6,722 nucleotides of DNA. Source: an uncultured Clostridia bacterium. Its GTDB lineage: Bacteria > Bacillota > Clostridia > Oscillospirales > Acutalibacteraceae. The translations under genes and the position numbers were made by a program. The notes below the pieces were generated by a model that saw only the letters and a list, made by a program, of their open reading frames with translations, had not been told where the DNA came from and searched no databases. Every line of letters starts with the position of its first letter. The first letter of the stretch is position 1. This document shows positions 5,232 to 6,722 of the stretch, piece after piece. Location: positions 1 through 6,722 of the forward strand of contig CAMHPW010000060.1 in assembly GCA_946187095.1 (NCBI GenBank). The letters are read 5' to 3'.

Positions 5232-6530
5232 ATGCCCAAGCTGCCCGATGAATTTGCGGAAGAAATGAAACAGCTCCTTGCAAAAGACTATCCGATATAC
5301 GAACAGCTCACAAGTCAGGAGGCTTTCAGAGGCATCTCCCTCAACAGACTGAAAGCCGATAATGTCAATATTTTGCCATTCGAGACAGAAAAATGCCCTT
5401 TTTATAAAGACGGCTATTATATTTCATGTGACGAAAAGGGGATCGGCAATACCCCCCTGCACCATGCAGGTGCTTTTTATGTGCAGGAACCTTCTGCCAT
5501 GTCAGCCGTGACTCTCCTTGACGTTCGGAAAGGCGATAAAATTCTCGACCTGTGTGCCGCCCCCGGCGGAAAATCCGCTCAGATCGCCTCATGCCTTGCC
5601 AATACAGGCTTGCTGTGGTCAAACGAAGTCGTGAAAAACCGCTCTCAAATACTGCTTTCCAACTTTGAAAGAATGGGCATTTCAAAAGCTGTCGTTTCAT
5701 CATGTCATCCCGACATACTCTGTAAAAAACTGCAGGGATATTTTGACAGAGTTCTCGTAGATGCCCCCTGTTCAGGCGAGGGTATGTTCCGAAAAAATCC
5801 CGATGCCATCAGGGAATGGAGCCGTGAACACGTTCTTTCCTGTGCCGAAAGACAGTTATCTATCCTCAATTCCGCCGCCCATGCCGTCAAAAACGGCGGT
5901 ACACTTGTCTATTCCACCTGCACCTTTTCCTATGAAGAAAATGAGGGTGTCATCAAAAGATTCCTTTCACAGAATCCCGATTTTGAAATGTGCGGCATAT
6001 CCGAACATTTCGGACGAAAAACAGAATTGCCGTGTGCCGTCAGGATCACCCCCGTTGAAAACGGTGAAGGTCACTTTGCCGCCAGACTCCGTAAAAAAGG
6101 TGAAAGCCCTTCCGAAACATTCCGCAAAACCATCAAAAACGATATCCCCAAAGAACTGGAAGATATCTTTTATGAGATTCCAGAGGGCAATTATACTGTC
6201 ATCAATGACAAGCTGTATATCATGCCCGAAGATATTCCCGATCTCAAAGGGCTTGGAGTCATTCGTGCAGGCATTTTTGCAGGCGAATTCATCAAAAACA
6301 GGTTTGAGCCTTCACACGCTTTATTCATGTCCGCCAAACCTGAACATATCAGAAGAGTTCTTGCACTTGATGACGATAAAATCAAGGAATTCCTTCACGG
6401 CATGGAGACCGACAGCGATTGTTCCAACGGCTATACAGCCGTTACATACAAGGGGATCATAACAGGCTTTGGCAAAACTTCAAACGGACGTTTGAAAAAT
6501 AAATATCCGAAAGGACTGAGATCAAAATGA
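5232..6530 (+). CDS. rsmF: RsmF-type 16S rRNA (cytosine-C5) methyltransferase
   Basis: This is a NOL1/NOP2/Sun-family SAM-dependent enzyme that methylates cytosine C5 in RNA. RsmF members act on 16S rRNA decoding-region cytosines (C1407 in Escherichia coli; several sites in some other bacteria). Visible motifs are LDLCAAPGGKS (105-115, SAM binding), VDAPCSGEGMFRKNP (176-190, Cys180, which aids product release) and YSTCTFSYEENE (227-238, Cys230, the catalytic nucleophile), so both cysteines are present. The C-terminal part fits the RsmF accessory domains: GVIRAGIFAGEF and RFEPSHALF (about 342-365), then the PUA-like end TGFGKTSNGRLKNKYPKGLR (411-430). The 432-residue length suits a Gram-positive RsmF. 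Exact target cytosines cannot be read from sequence. The stop overlaps the next start. Confidence 0.92.
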   Translation: MPKLPDEFAEEMKQLLAKDYPIYEQLTSQEAFRGISLNRLKADNVNILPFETEKCPFYKDGYYISCDEKGIGNTPLHHAGAFYVQEPSAMSAVTLLDVRKGDKILDLCAAPGGKSAQIASCLANTGLLWSNEVVKNRSQILLSNFERMGISKAVVSSCHPDILCKKLQGYFDRVLVDAPCSGEGMFRKNPDAIREWSREHVLSCAERQLSILNSAAHAVKNGGTLVYSTCTFSYEENEGVIKRFLSQNPDFEMCGISEHFGRKTELPCAVRITPVENGEGHFAARLRKKGESPSETFRKTIKNDIPKELEDIFYEIPEGNYTVINDKLYIMPEDIPDLKGLGVIRAGIFAGEFIKNRFEPSHALFMSAKPEHIRRVLALDDDKIKEFLHGMETDSDCSNGYTAVTYKGIITGFGKTSNGRLKNKYPKGLRSK

Positions 6531-6722
6531 AAAAAAATTTTTTAGCATTACTGACATTACTTCTGATTGCAGGGTGCAGTCCCCAAAATCAAGAAAATTC
6601 CGCCGAAAAAACAGACATTCCCGAAAGCACCGAAAGTATCGTATCATCAGCCGAAAACAGTATCATCAAAGAAAGCTCTGCCGAAAGCAAAACGGAAAGC
6701 ATTGTCAAGGAAATTTCGCAGG
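6527..6722 (+). CDS. Secreted lipoprotein, Ser/Glu-rich N-terminal part (truncated by window edge)
   Basis: The ATG at 6527 overlaps the rsmF stop as ATGA, suggesting translational coupling in one operon; AAGGA lies upstream within rsmF. The product begins with a type II signal peptide: KK at residues 2-3, a leucine-rich core, and a lipobox IAGC with the lipidated Cys at residue 17. The mature part seen here (residues 18-65) is low in complexity and hydrophilic, with recurring ESTES, ESSAES and KTES units, typical of a flexible tether to the outer membrane face. The functional domain must lie beyond the window, so I assign no function. There is no frame disruption in the visible part. Confidence 0.85.
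   Translation, partial: MKKNFLALLTLLLIAGCSPQNQENSAEKTDIPESTESIVSSAENSIIKESSAESKTESIVKEISQ

Noticed and set aside
5761..6462. 233-codon plus-strand open frame inside rsmF in another frame
   Set aside because: The rsmF frame carries all catalytic motifs across the same span; the alternative translation is Pro/Ser-rich without homology and comes from codon bias.
1..6722. CRISPR arrays, insertion sequences, tRNA or rRNA genes, phage genes
   Set aside because: No repeat-spacer pattern, transposase, cloverleaf or rRNA signature was seen on either strand.

Overview
The window looks like a chromosomal segment of a spore-forming Clostridia bacterium, most likely an Oscillospiraceae (Ruminococcus-like) lineage. 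The evidence is a medium-GC sequence, strong AGGAGG-type ribosome binding sites, the S10-L3-L4-L23-L2 gene order, a complete spoIIE, and AT-rich control regions with sigma-A-like promoters. The genus is an inference; no 16S or tRNA gene is present to fix it.

Left half (1-2594, minus strand): the head of the S10 ribosomal-protein operon, read right to left as rpsJ (S10), rplC (L3), rplD (L4), rplW (L23) and the first 59 codons of rplB (L2), which runs off the window edge. Transcription probably starts near 2559 from an extended -10 promoter at 2566-2594. An untranslated leader of about 300 nt follows, rich in hairpins. Two of these hairpins run into U-tracts, and one has a mutually exclusive alternative pairing. 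The leader matches no family I can name and is the best candidate here for an undescribed regulatory element. S10 itself starts at a GTG that shares a base with an out-of-frame ATG.

Middle (2595-5110): a divergent AT-rich control region holds a perfect 7-bp inverted repeat and a near-consensus Spo0A box. After it, on the plus strand, comes spoIIE, the membrane-bound PP2C phosphatase that activates sigma-F in the forespore. It has an N-terminal multi-span membrane domain, a central region with a cysteine cluster, and a C-terminal phosphatase domain with the catalytic aspartates present. A strong intrinsic terminator begins one base after its stop codon.

Right (5144-6722, plus strand): a near-consensus sigma-A promoter drives an RsmF-type 16S rRNA m5C methyltransferase. 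An ATGA overlap couples this to the start of a Ser/Glu-rich lipoprotein cut by the window end.

Together the window joins translation functions (ribosomal proteins, an rRNA-modifying enzyme) to a sporulation regulator. No mobile element, CRISPR array, tRNA or rRNA gene was seen.
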